Shown here: one piece after another, positions 15,650 through 23,052 of the stretch | Layout of the letters: each line of letters starts with the position of its first letter | Numbering within the stretch: position 1 is the stretch's first letter | Source: Trinickia fusca | GTDB taxonomy: Bacteria; Pseudomonadota; Gammaproteobacteria; Burkholderiales; Burkholderiaceae | Assembly (NCBI RefSeq): GCF_003628145.1 | Contig: NZ_RBZV01000021.1 | Span: forward strand, 1-43,023 | Length of the DNA stretch: 43,023 bases | Direction: 5' to 3' | Translations under genes and position numbers: made by a program | Notes under the pieces: generated by a model | Told to the model about the DNA's origin: nothing | Databases searched by the model: none | Seen by the model: only the letters and a program-made list of their open reading frames with translations

Positions 15650-16114
15650 TTAGCGTCCGTCGCGCCGCTTGTGCAGCGGTGCGATCAGCAGCAAGGCAGC
15701 GGCGAACTTGGCGGCGAGACCGGTGCTCGTCACGAGCGCGCCGAGCGCAAATGTTTGCCATTCGGCGGGCAGCAGCGGGCCGACGAACACCACCGACAAC
15801 AAGCTCATCACGACCGTCAGCCAGCGCGCCCAGGCATAACAGAGGGCGACGAACGTGTAGAGCGCGCCCAGCAGCACGCACGCCGTGATCGCCGCGACGA
15901 GCGGCGAATCACCGGCCATCGACGCGTCCCCAGGGGGCGACATCGCAAAGCTCAGCGGAATCTCCAGCCAGGCGAGCGCATAACTGACGCCGAGGCACAT
16001 GAGCGCGATGTTCAAGCGTCTTGCCGCGCGAGGCTCGAGCGCATGGTGCCGCGCCTCGAACAGATGATAGACGCGCCGCAGCGGGTCGCCGGGAATCGGA
16101 TGGCTCACATTCAT
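15650..16114 (-). CDS. predicted four-helix membrane protein, unknown
   Basis: A 154-residue protein with a basic N-terminus (FEARHHALEPRAARRLN) and four hydrophobic segments: LNIALMCLGVSYALAWLEI, VAAITACVLLGALYTFVAL, WLTVVMSLLSVVFVGPLL and ALGALVTSTGLAAKFAAAL. It ends in a basic tail. I do not recognise a family; an integral inner-membrane protein of unknown role is all that can be said. The ATG at 16114 (MNVSHPIPGD) is preferred over the frame's earlier ATG at 16195, because the earlier part is arginine-rich and unlike a membrane protein start. Confidence 0.65.
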   Translation of the reverse strand: MNVSHPIPGDPLRRVYHLFEARHHALEPRAARRLNIALMCLGVSYALAWLEIPLSFAMSPPGDASMAGDSPLVAAITACVLLGALYTFVALCYAWARWLTVVMSLLSVVFVGPLLPAEWQTFALGALVTSTGLAAKFAAALLLIAPLHKRRDGR

Positions 16115-16480
16115 GATCTGCTCGCTGGGTACGGCGCTTGCTCGTGAAGCATCGACGCTTGGACGCGTTCGGCACGCGTGTCGCGGTTCATCCATCGTAG
16201 TGCAGCGTTTCGCGATACTTCAAGGCAGGGGAAACGCGGGATGCGGGAGCGCGGAACATGTGTTCCGCAAGCTTTGTTTCGCAAGCGCCATGCCCGCCGC
16301 TACACGGTGCGCAACCCCCATTTTTTTCCTTAGAAGCGCCGATTTCTACAGAGTATGATTCGAATCCTGCCAGCCGGTACGGGCCGTGAAAAAAGGCCCG
16401 GGGCGGCTGCGACGTGGCGTTGTCTGCGACCCGGCAACGCGCCAAACGAACGTATCAGGGCATTTGGAGGCAGGCGAGTC

Positions 16481-16714
16481 ATGCATCCCGACGCCGCGTT
16501 CACTCATCGCGGATATCTGCTCAACTGCGCGCCTGCGCGTGCGGGGGACGGTACGTACCAGGCGTACGTCGTGATTTCGCGTTCGAGCGATGGCGAGCTC
16601 GTGGCCAACCGCTTTTTCCCGGCCGAGCTGCGCTTTGCCGAAGAATCCGCCGCCATCGCGCATGCCCGCGATTGGGCCGTGCGCTGGATCGATGCGAGCA
16701 GCATGACGATCTGA
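16481..16714 (+). CDS. small conserved hypothetical protein (77 aa)
   Basis: A small soluble protein starting MHPDAAFTHRGYLLNC, with a beta-rich first half (YQAYVVISRSSDGELVANRFFP) and an amphipathic helix near the end (ESAAIAHARDWAVRWIDASS). I recall similar small proteins as common in Burkholderiales, usually annotated only as hypothetical (CV_2116-type), with no known role. GGAGG lies 10 nt before ATG 16481. It stands alone between the membrane protein and the toxin-antitoxin pair. Confidence 0.65.
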   Translation: MHPDAAFTHRGYLLNCAPARAGDGTYQAYVVISRSSDGELVANRFFPAELRFAEESAAIAHARDWAVRWIDASSMTI

Positions 16715-16766
16715 GTGATGACAGGTGCGGCTTGCATGCCGAAATCGCGGATGTCGTGAGATGTCG

Positions 16767-17252
16767 TCAAGCTTGGCGAATCGTGGCAAGCGGAAGGAAG
16801 AGTCGAAGAGGGTTGGTGGTGAGAGGCAGGAACCCATCCTTCTCATAGAAACCAGCTGCTGCCGCGTCGACAGCGTCGACGACCACGCACTGCGCGCCGA
16901 TTGTGGCGGCGGTGGTCACGATTGCATCGAGCGCGTGCATGAGAAGGTATTCACCGAGGCCCTGGCCCTTGCTGTCGTCGGCAACAGCCAGCCGTGCCAA
17001 GAGCACGGCCGGTACGTTTCGCGGAAGCTTGTGACTCGACATCCCGGTGGTTTCCACCGACGTCGCCGCTAGCGCGTAATAGCCGATGATCCTGTGAGGT
17101 TCGGCGGGTCGAATCGCGACGAAGGTGCGAGAAAGGTTCTTCTCCTGGTGTTGCCTGGCTGTTTTGCGCAACCAGTCGTTTAGTGAACGGATACCGCAAT
17201 CAAACGTGTCGCGGTCGTCGCTCGGTTCCAGACTTCGAATTTCTGCTTCCAC
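16767..17252 (-). CDS. TacT-like GNAT acetyltransferase toxin
   Basis: A 161-residue GNAT acetyltransferase of the type paired with DUF1778 antitoxins (TacT, AtaT). Known members acetylate the amino group of aminoacyl-tRNA and stop translation. Family marks are the LEPSDDRDTFDCGIRSLNDWL start, the acetyl-CoA loop SKGQGLGEYLL at residues 94-104 and the catalytic Tyr136 in GFYEKDGF, matching Tyr140 of TacT. All key parts are present, so the toxin is probably active. It begins at GTG 17252 inside the antitoxin gene; the overlap of about 50 bp couples their translation and is long for this family. Confidence 0.9.
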   Translation of the reverse strand: MEAEIRSLEPSDDRDTFDCGIRSLNDWLRKTARQHQEKNLSRTFVAIRPAEPHRIIGYYALAATSVETTGMSSHKLPRNVPAVLLARLAVADDSKGQGLGEYLLMHALDAIVTTAATIGAQCVVVDAVDAAAAGFYEKDGFLPLTTNPLRLFLPLATIRQA

Positions 17253-17556
17253 TCTTCTTTTTCCGAAAACGCTCCATCGCGCGTTGAAGTGCTTCGTTTG
17301 GTGCCGCAGGTTGGTCCAGTGATTCGAAGAAGCGTTTCGATTCCGCCATCGTCAGCCGGATGGACCGGATGACTTCTTCCTGCTGAATAACCTGCTCTGC
17401 CGCACGAAGCGCCGATTGCACAACGAACTGGTTGAGCGTACTGCCTGACAGTTCTGCAGCAAGCTGCAGTAGTTCCTGCTTCTCCGCACTCAACCGGGCA
17501 GTAATTCGCCCGCGACCGGGGCTATCGCTCGTGTCGCTGCCGTGCTTCATAGCCAT
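17200..17556 (-). CDS. DUF1778 ribbon-helix-helix antitoxin (TacA-like)
   Basis: A 118-residue antitoxin. The N-terminal ribbon-helix-helix (about 18-60: GRITARLSAEKQELLQLAAELSGSTLNQFV) would bind its own promoter DNA, and the C-terminal stretch (MAESKRFFESLDQPAAPNEALQRAMER) is the flexible arm that wraps TacT-type toxins. The final part, KKKSGSRNSKSGTERRPRHV, is an unusual basic extension produced by reading into the toxin gene. The ATG at 17556 has AGGAAAG 4 nt before it. With the downstream acetyltransferase it forms a type II toxin-antitoxin operon, probably self-repressed through sites upstream of 17556. Confidence 0.9.
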   Translation of the reverse strand: MAMKHGSDTSDSPGRGRITARLSAEKQELLQLAAELSGSTLNQFVVQSALRAAEQVIQQEEVIRSIRLTMAESKRFFESLDQPAAPNEALQRAMERFRKKKSGSRNSKSGTERRPRHV

Positions 17557-18011
17557 CGCTTTCCTTTCCAGGGCCTCCCTGCGGTGCCTCCCGGCGCGGA
17601 CAGGTTTGCGGCCCTTGTTTGATTGTTGGGATGAATAGGGTGAGGCCCTCGTTCATCAACGCGTTACTGCTGGAATCCCTCGACGAGGGAAAAGCCAGTG
17701 TATCACTGTGGTGTCATTTTGCCACCGCGATGGCGTCATTTTGGCACCGCTAATCAGCCCGTATGGATACAGGCTAAGGCTCGCGGGGACGGTGTCGCAG
17801 TCAACCTGCGAAATTTCAGCCCATGTCCTATGCAGGTTGTTCGACTTGACGGGGGGCATATGCCTTGGTCCAGTTCGCATTGAATCCGTCTGCGGTTGTG
17901 GTCGTTTCGGCTCCCGCCGCCGAGGTGCCACGCGCCCCCCGCAAAAAAGCGGTAATCTCTTCGCATTCGTCACTTTTTCAAGCCGTACATCGCGCGGCTA
18001 TTGCTTTCATC
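17557..18011. other. 455-bp gap with palindromes and a tandem repeat
   Basis: Contains two short perfect palindromes, TCCCTCG-A-CGAGGGA (17676-17690) and CAGTG-TAT-CACTG (17696-17708), then a two-unit tandem repeat (17710-17751). Beyond about 17760 no feature is recognised until the serine acetyltransferase start. The palindromes lie 120-150 bp upstream of the antitoxin start, so they are only possible operator sites. Confidence 0.5.
17710..17751. repeat. two-unit 22-bp tandem repeat
   Basis: GGTGTCATTTTGCCACCGC and GGCGTCATTTTGGCACCGC follow each other with a 22-bp period and differ at two bases. This could be the residue of an insertion-sequence end carrying multiple transposase sites (as in IS21-type elements) or a protein-binding array. 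No transposase gene remains nearby. Confidence 0.6.
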
Positions 18012-18956
18012 ATGTCGAATCCGTCTTCCCGCCAGTGGGGGCTCGAGCAGATCGTCGCGGAGTTGCGCGCGTCGCGTGAGGAGCTGCACCGCACGCGCCA
18101 TCCGCGCGGCATTCGCGAACTGCCTTCGCGCGAGGCCATCGTCGGTATCGTGAATGGCCTGCGCGCCGCGATGTTTCCGACGCATTACGGCGCCCCTGAT
18201 CTGACGAGCGAAAGCGTCGACTACTACGTCGGCACCACGCTCGAGAGCACGCTGCGGCTGCTCTGCGAGCAAGTGCGCCGCGCGCTGCGCTTTCTACCCG
18301 AACACGCCGAAACTCCCGAGGCTGAACTCACCGAGCGCGCGTTCGAGATCACGCGTGCGTTAGGCGCGCAGCTGCCCGCCATTCGCGCGATACTCGTGAG
18401 CGATATTCAGGCGGCCTTTGCAGGCGACCCGGCGGCGCAGCACATCACCGAAATCCTGCTGTGCTATCCCGGCGTGCTGGCCATGATGCATCACCGCCTC
18501 GCGCATGCGCTGCACCAGCTCGGCGTGCCGCTGCTGGCACGCTTCATCAACGAGATCGCGCACTCGGCCACCGGTATCGACATCCACCCCGGCGCGCAAA
18601 TCGGTCCGAGCTTTTTCATCGATCACGGCACCGGTGTCGTGATCGGCGAAACGGCCATCATCGGCGAGCGCGTTCGTCTGTATCAGGCCGTCACGCTCGG
18701 CGCCAAGAGTTTCCCGGCCGACGATGACGGCACGCTCGTCAAAGGTCGCGCGCGCCATCCGATCGTCGAGGACGATGTCGTCATCTACGCCGGTGCAACG
18801 ATTCTCGGACGCGTGACGATCGGGCGCGGTGCGGTGATCGGCGGCAATGTGTGGCTTACACACAGCGTCCCGCCCGGCAGCAGCATCTCGCAAGGCAACG
18901 TGCGCGCGGAAACCACGCACGCCGACGAGCTCGACGCCGCCAAGCGCGCCCGGTGA
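18012..18956 (+). CDS. serine O-acetyltransferase (EpsC/CysE type)
   Basis: Cytoplasmic enzyme that acetylates L-serine from acetyl-CoA, the first committed step of cysteine synthesis. The 314-residue protein has a helical N-terminal domain and a C-terminal left-handed beta-helix of hexapeptide repeats (IDIHPGAQIGPSFFIDHGTGVVIGETAIIGERVRLYQAVTLGAKSF). The catalytic His lies in FIDHGTG and the Asp in the helical part (SDIQAA). The longer N-terminus and EpsC-like layout fit the epsC branch common in Burkholderiales. ATG 18012 (MSNPSSRQWG) is chosen because the 49 codons before it look non-coding; its ribosome binding site is weak. Its stop overlaps the next ATG, so it is coupled to the AraC gene. 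Confidence 0.88.
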   Translation: MSNPSSRQWGLEQIVAELRASREELHRTRHPRGIRELPSREAIVGIVNGLRAAMFPTHYGAPDLTSESVDYYVGTTLESTLRLLCEQVRRALRFLPEHAETPEAELTERAFEITRALGAQLPAIRAILVSDIQAAFAGDPAAQHITEILLCYPGVLAMMHHRLAHALHQLGVPLLARFINEIAHSATGIDIHPGAQIGPSFFIDHGTGVVIGETAIIGERVRLYQAVTLGAKSFPADDDGTLVKGRARHPIVEDDVVIYAGATILGRVTIGRGAVIGGNVWLTHSVPPGSSISQGNVRAETTHADELDAAKRAR

Positions 18957-19789
18957 TGAAACGCGGCCGCGTCGTCATGCATCGTTGCGCGGTCGGCGGT
19001 GTCGAGGCGACCGTCGCCGATACCGCGCAATCGTTCGCACGGCATTCGCACGATCGGTTTGGCGTCGGCGTCGTGCTGCGCGGCGCGCAGCGTTCGGCGA
19101 GCGGTTGTGGGCCGGTCGAGGCGCGCGCCGGCGATGTCATCACCGTCAACCCTGGCGAAGTGCATGATGGCGCGCCGCTCGACGAACGCGGCCGTGCCTG
19201 GCGGATGCTCTACATCGAGCCCGCACTCATGCACGACGTCGCGTACGAATTCGACGCACCGTCGCCAACCCGAATGGAGCTCGAGCGGCCCGTGCTGCGT
19301 GACGCCCGGTTCGCGGGCTTGTTCACGCGCGCCTTTGCTGCCGTTGTCGAAGAGGGTGCCTCACTCGATTCACTGGCACGCGAAGAGGTGTTGTTCGGGT
19401 TGCTCGCGGATCTTGTCCGACGTCATACGACGGTGAGGGTAAGGCAGGGCGCGCGCGCACTCACGCGCGGGCCGGCCGACGTCATGACCCGCGTGCGCGC
19501 GCGTATCGACGACGATCCCGCTGCGGCCGTGACGCTCGCATGTCTTGCCGCCGAGGCGGGCCTGACGCGCTTTCAGCTGTTGCGCGAGTTCGCCAGGGCG
19601 ACAGGATTGCCACCCCACGCGTATCAGATCCAGCGGCGCGTCGCGCTTGCGCGACGCCTCATAGCAGACGGCACGGCGCTGGCCGACGCGGCGGCCGGCG
19701 CAGGCTTCGCCGATCAGAGTCACATGACGCGTGCGTTTGTGCGCTTCTTCGGCGTCACGCCGTCGAACTACGCGACGGCCGTGCGCTGA
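18956..19789 (+). CDS. AraC-family transcriptional regulator
   Basis: A 277-residue regulator with an N-terminal cupin sensor (HSHDRFGVGVVLRGAQRS, then AGDVITVNPGEVHDGAP) and two C-terminal helix-turn-helix units (VTLACLAAEAGLTRFQLLREF and ADAAAGAGFADQSHMTRAFVRFFGVTPSNY). The layout is that of AraC regulators that bind a small ligand, often an amino acid, and control an exporter. Its ATG overlaps the serine acetyltransferase TGA (ATGA), and a DMT transporter follows 136 bp downstream. That suggests the regulator serves the transporter, possibly for cysteine-related or other amino-acid export; this is inferred from position. Confidence 0.88.
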   Translation: MKRGRVVMHRCAVGGVEATVADTAQSFARHSHDRFGVGVVLRGAQRSASGCGPVEARAGDVITVNPGEVHDGAPLDERGRAWRMLYIEPALMHDVAYEFDAPSPTRMELERPVLRDARFAGLFTRAFAAVVEEGASLDSLAREEVLFGLLADLVRRHTTVRVRQGARALTRGPADVMTRVRARIDDDPAAAVTLACLAAEAGLTRFQLLREFARATGLPPHAYQIQRRVALARRLIADGTALADAAAGAGFADQSHMTRAFVRFFGVTPSNYATAVR

Positions 19790-19888
19790 CGAGCTTGCCG
19801 CGCGGCACGCATCGTGCCGGCCGTTCGCATTCCGTTCCCCTGGCAGGCTGCAATTTCGTTCAAGACGCCCTACTTGTGCGCGTCTACG

Positions 19889-19917
19889 CTCCTCACGTCG
19901 ATCAATGATGTGAGGAG
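19889..19917 (+). promoter_or_regulatory. stem-loop that buries the ribosome binding site of the DMT gene
   Basis: CTCCTCAC and GTGAGGAG are perfect 8-bp inverted arms around a 13-nt spacer. The right arm contains the GAGGAG that serves the ATG at 19926 (8-nt spacing). In RNA the stem would hide that site; in DNA it could be a dyad operator for the upstream AraC regulator. Confidence 0.5.
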
Positions 19918-19925
19918 TGCAGTGT

Positions 19926-20894
19926 ATGAATTCGCGTTGGACGGGTTACCTCTTTTGCACGCTCGCGATGATCGGCGTGGGCAGCACCGTGGTCGCCAGC
20001 AAGTTGATCGCGCACGGACTGCCGCCGTTTTCCGCCACGGCGCTGCGTTTTGCGATCGCTTTTCCCGTGTTCGTTGCGGCGATGAAGCTGGCGGGCGAAC
20101 GTTGGCCGCGCGTGAGCGCTCGTGAGGCGCTGCTGCTGACGGTGCAGGCCGGCTCGGGCAGTGTGGGCTATACGGTGCTGCTGTTGGCCGGCTTGCGCTT
20201 CACCTCCGCGACCAACGCCGGTGTGATCACGGGCAGCCTGCCCGCCGTCGCCGCATTGATCGCCGTGCTCGCGCTGCGCGAACGGCCCGGCAGATTGACG
20301 GTCGCCGCCGTGGCGCTCGCGTCGATCGGGGTGTTCGTCTGCACAGGCGGCACGGGAAGCACAGGGGGAACGGCAAACGCCGCTGCCGTCGCCCACGCGG
20401 CGTCTACCTTGCTCGGCAACCTGTTCATCGTCGCCGCCGTATTCTGCGAGGGGCTGTTCATCCTGCTGAACAAGCGGCTGCGCACGCCGATCTCGCCGTT
20501 GCAGATGTCGACGCTGATGTCGGGCATCGGTCTCGCGTTGTCCCTCGTTCCCGCGTTGATCGAGCGGCCGTGGACGAAGGCAATCGATGTGACGGCGATC
20601 GAGGGCGTGGTCTATTACGCGCTCGTGCCAACCGTCGGCGGCTTTCTGCTCTGGTTCGCCGGCGCTGCGCGTATCGCGGGTGCGCAGGCCGGCGCGTTTA
20701 CGGCCTTCGTGCCGCTGTCGGCAGCCGTGCTGGCCGCGCTCGTGCTGCATGAGACGATCGGCGTCGTGCAGTTGATGGGCATGCTCTGCGTGCTCGTTGC
20801 GGTCGCGCTGATTGTATGCGACGGCATGCGCGAGGAGAGCGCTCGACTACGCCCGTGCCCACAGCGCCGCGAGCGGCCCTTACCGAGTGCGTGA
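19926..20894 (+). CDS. EamA/DMT-family transporter
   Basis: A 10-helix inner-membrane transporter of the drug/metabolite superfamily, 322 residues, built from two EamA repeats. The first includes GVGSTVVASKLIAHGLPPFSATALRF and ends near LASIGVFVCTGG; the second runs from LLGNLFIVAAVFCEGLFILL to GMLCVLVAVALIVCDG. Members export amino acids, purines or other small metabolites; the substrate cannot be read from sequence. The AraC gene directly upstream is the probable regulator. ATG 19926 has GAGGAG at good spacing, preferred over the GTG at 19917, which overlaps that site. Confidence 0.85.
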   Translation: MNSRWTGYLFCTLAMIGVGSTVVASKLIAHGLPPFSATALRFAIAFPVFVAAMKLAGERWPRVSAREALLLTVQAGSGSVGYTVLLLAGLRFTSATNAGVITGSLPAVAALIAVLALRERPGRLTVAAVALASIGVFVCTGGTGSTGGTANAAAVAHAASTLLGNLFIVAAVFCEGLFILLNKRLRTPISPLQMSTLMSGIGLALSLVPALIERPWTKAIDVTAIEGVVYYALVPTVGGFLLWFAGAARIAGAQAGAFTAFVPLSAAVLAALVLHETIGVVQLMGMLCVLVAVALIVCDGMREESARLRPCPQRRERPLPSA

Positions 20895-20919
20895 GAGAAC
20901 GTACCAGGTAAGGGCGAGG

Positions 20920-20953
20920 CCTGACCCGACTGAAGGCTCGCTTCAGGGTCAGG
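20920..20953. terminator. two-part hairpin between the DMT gene and folE
   Basis: CCTGACC, three unpaired bases, then CTGAAG, a GCTCG loop, CTTCAG and GGTCAGG: 13 paired bases with one bulge. It lies between two convergent genes and includes the folE stop codon, so it probably ends transcription from both sides. No strong T run follows. Confidence 0.6.
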
Positions 20954-21662
20954 TATTGGGCACGTTGACGGCGGCCGGATTCGCGACGATCGCGAGAAAT
21001 TCGCGGCGCGTCGACGGATCGGTGCGGAACGCGCCGAGCATCCGTGAGGTGACCATCTCGACGCCGGGCTTGTGCACGCCGCGCGTCGTAATGCATTGAT
21101 GCGCGGCCTCGAGGATCACGCCGACGCCTCTCGGTTGCAGGATTTCGTTGAGCGTGTCGGCGATTTGCACCGTCATCTTCTCCTGGATCTGCAAGCGCTT
21201 CGCGAACGCATCGACGAGCCGCGCGAGCTTGGAGATGCCGACGACACGATGCTTGGGCAGGTACGCCACATGCGCCCGGCCGATGATCGGCACCATGTGA
21301 TGCTCGCAGTAGCTTTCGAAACGGATGTCCTTGAGCACGACCATCTCGTCGTAGCCATCGACTTCCGAGAACGTGCGCGCCAGGATGTCACGCGGATCGA
21401 CCGAATAGCCTGAGAAGAACTCCTCGTAGGCCCGCGCCACGCGCGCCGGCGTATCGAGCAGGCCTTCGCGCTCGGGATCGTCGCCGGCCCAGCGCAGCAG
21501 CACCCGCACGGCGTCTTCCGCCTGCTCGCGCGTGGGGCGCGGCGACGAGACAGGCGCACTGGCCCTAGTCGGCGGCTCGAATGCTTCGTGGTCCTTGCGT
21601 GCCTTTGCGCCGCGCTTGGCGCCGGGCTCGGCCTTTTTCTTGGTTCGAGATTCGCTACCCAT
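20949..21662 (-). CDS. folE: GTP cyclohydrolase I
   Basis: Cytoplasmic enzyme that turns GTP into dihydroneopterin triphosphate and formate, the first step of folate (and pterin) synthesis. The zinc-binding cysteines and histidine are visible in [15 protein letters not shown] and HQCITTRGV, with the substrate-binding [18 protein letters not shown] and MTVQIADTL segments. The 237-residue product has an extra basic, low-complexity N-terminus of about 45 residues ([18 protein letters not shown]) not found in the E. coli enzyme. ATG 21662 has AAGGAGCG just upstream. It is divergent from pcaD and not in a folate cluster, so it may be a second copy. Confidence 0.93.
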   Translation of the reverse strand: MGSESRTKKKAEPGAKRGAKARKDHEAFEPPTRASAPVSSPRPTREQAEDAVRVLLRWAGDDPEREGLLDTPARVARAYEEFFSGYSVDPRDILARTFSEVDGYDEMVVLKDIRFESYCEHHMVPIIGRAHVAYLPKHRVVGISKLARLVDAFAKRLQIQEKMTVQIADTLNEILQPRGVGVILEAAHQCITTRGVHKPGVEMVTSRMLGAFRTDPSTRREFLAIVANPAAVNVPNT

Positions 21663-21814
21663 CGTTCGCTCCTTCTCCGCCGTTGGCTGACCACGGTTGG
21701 CGATGCGCTGCTCGAGGCGACGCATGCCGAGCCATTGTTCCATGTTTCGCCTCTGCACGGCACACGCTGCTGTAGCAGAATGACGGCACATCATTCGAGT
21801 GAGGACTGCGTTCC

Positions 21815-22609
21815 ATGCCCTATGCCAACGTCAACGGTGTCGAGCTCTATTACCGGATCGACCAGGATTCGCCGGCCGATGCCCCCTGGCTCGTGTTGTC
21901 GAATGCGCTCGGCAGTGACGTCTCGCTGTGGTCGCCGCAGATCGACGCGCTTGCTCGCGTGTTCCGCGTGCTGCGCTACGACACGCGCGGTCACGGGCGC
22001 TCGAGCATCCCGCCGGGCCCTTACACGTTCGAACAGCTGAGCGACGACGTCGTCGGGCTGCTCGATACGTTGGGCATCGAACGCGCCCACTTCTGCGGGA
22101 TTTCGATGGGTGCGATGACGGGCATTGCCTTGGCGGCGCGCTACCCTCAACGCGTGAACCGGGTCGTGATCGCGCAGACGACGCCTCGCAACGGCGCACC
22201 GCCGCAGGTCTGGCCCGCGCGGGCGCAAGAGGCGCGGGCGAGCGGCACGAGGGCGCTGGCTGTCGCGACCATGGAGCGCTGGTTCAGTGCGGACTTCATC
22301 GAGCACGAACCGGTCATATGCGCGGCGATCCGCGACGTGATCACGCATACCGATCGCGAAGGCTACGCGAACTGCTGCGAGGCGATCGGGGCCGCCGATC
22401 TGACGGCTTACGTCGCGCGTATCGCCGCACCGGTACTCGTGATCGGCGGCACGCACGACGTCGCTGCGCTGCCCGAGCAGACGCGCGCGCTGGCGGCCGC
22501 CCTGGCCGATGGGCGTCATGTCGAACTGGATGCGTTCCATATCTCGAACGTCGAGCGGGCCGAGGAATTCACGCAGGCGCTGCTCGCGTTTCTGAACGGC
22601 AACGCTTGA
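21815..22609 (+). CDS. pcaD: 3-oxoadipate enol-lactonase
   Basis: Alpha/beta-hydrolase of 264 residues that opens 3-oxoadipate enol-lactone in the beta-ketoadipate branch of aromatic breakdown. The nucleophile elbow is GISMGA (Ser97), the oxyanion region [12 protein letters not shown] and [10 protein letters not shown], and the His lies in DAFHISNVE, a PcaD-typical end. The Asp is in GGTHDVAAL. No other pca gene is in the window, so it either works with genes elsewhere or serves a related lactone; it is a stand-alone gene divergent from folE. Confidence 0.87.
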   Translation: MPYANVNGVELYYRIDQDSPADAPWLVLSNALGSDVSLWSPQIDALARVFRVLRYDTRGHGRSSIPPGPYTFEQLSDDVVGLLDTLGIERAHFCGISMGAMTGIALAARYPQRVNRVVIAQTTPRNGAPPQVWPARAQEARASGTRALAVATMERWFSADFIEHEPVICAAIRDVITHTDREGYANCCEAIGAADLTAYVARIAAPVLVIGGTHDVAALPEQTRALAAALADGRHVELDAFHISNVERAEEFTQALLAFLNGNA

Positions 22610-22675
22610 CTGAGGAACGGTGCACCGGCCGGCGCCGCCGTGCACGCTATCGTGCCTGACGCACCGGTCCGTTCG

Positions 22676-22924
22676 TCATTCCTCGGCGTCGTGCTCGGCG
22701 ACGAAGCGGGTCAGGCAGGCGCGCAAGGCGGCCTCGAGCGCGCGATGATCGGCCACGCTTTTCGATCCCGCTTCGGCTTCCTCGCCGAAGAGCGTGGGCG
22801 GCGCGCAATGGACGCTCACCTCGAGCCCTTCTCGCAGCACGCGGATCTCATGCGTGTCTTCGAGGTATTCGGCGATCCAATGGACGCCTTCGATATGGAT
22901 GCCGGTACGAACGGGTGTTTTCAT
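22676..22924 (-). CDS. small hypothetical protein (82 aa)
   Basis: A small acidic protein starting MKTPVRTGIHIEGVHWIAEYL, with a beta-rich first half and a helical end (ADHRALEAALRACLTRFVAEHDAEE). I do not recognise a family. AGGGGG lies about 7 nt before ATG 22924. It lies 128 bp downstream of the MFS transporter on the same strand and may share its transcript. A much longer frame reading through the transporter in another phase is a shadow. Confidence 0.55.
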   Translation of the reverse strand: MKTPVRTGIHIEGVHWIAEYLEDTHEIRVLREGLEVSVHCAPPTLFGEEAEAGSKSVADHRALEAALRACLTRFVAEHDAEE

Positions 22925-23052
22925 CCGAATCCCCCTGTGGCAGCACAGCCGTGCGAGCACGTGCGCGGCATCTCGCGCCGCCTGAGATAAAGGGTACGCT
23001 CCTCGCGCGGCGTCTGCATCCGTCGCGCGGGAAAGCGCAGTCATGGCGAAGC

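Noticed and set aside
17710-17751. CRISPR array
   Set aside because: Only two adjacent units with no spacers and no cas genes.
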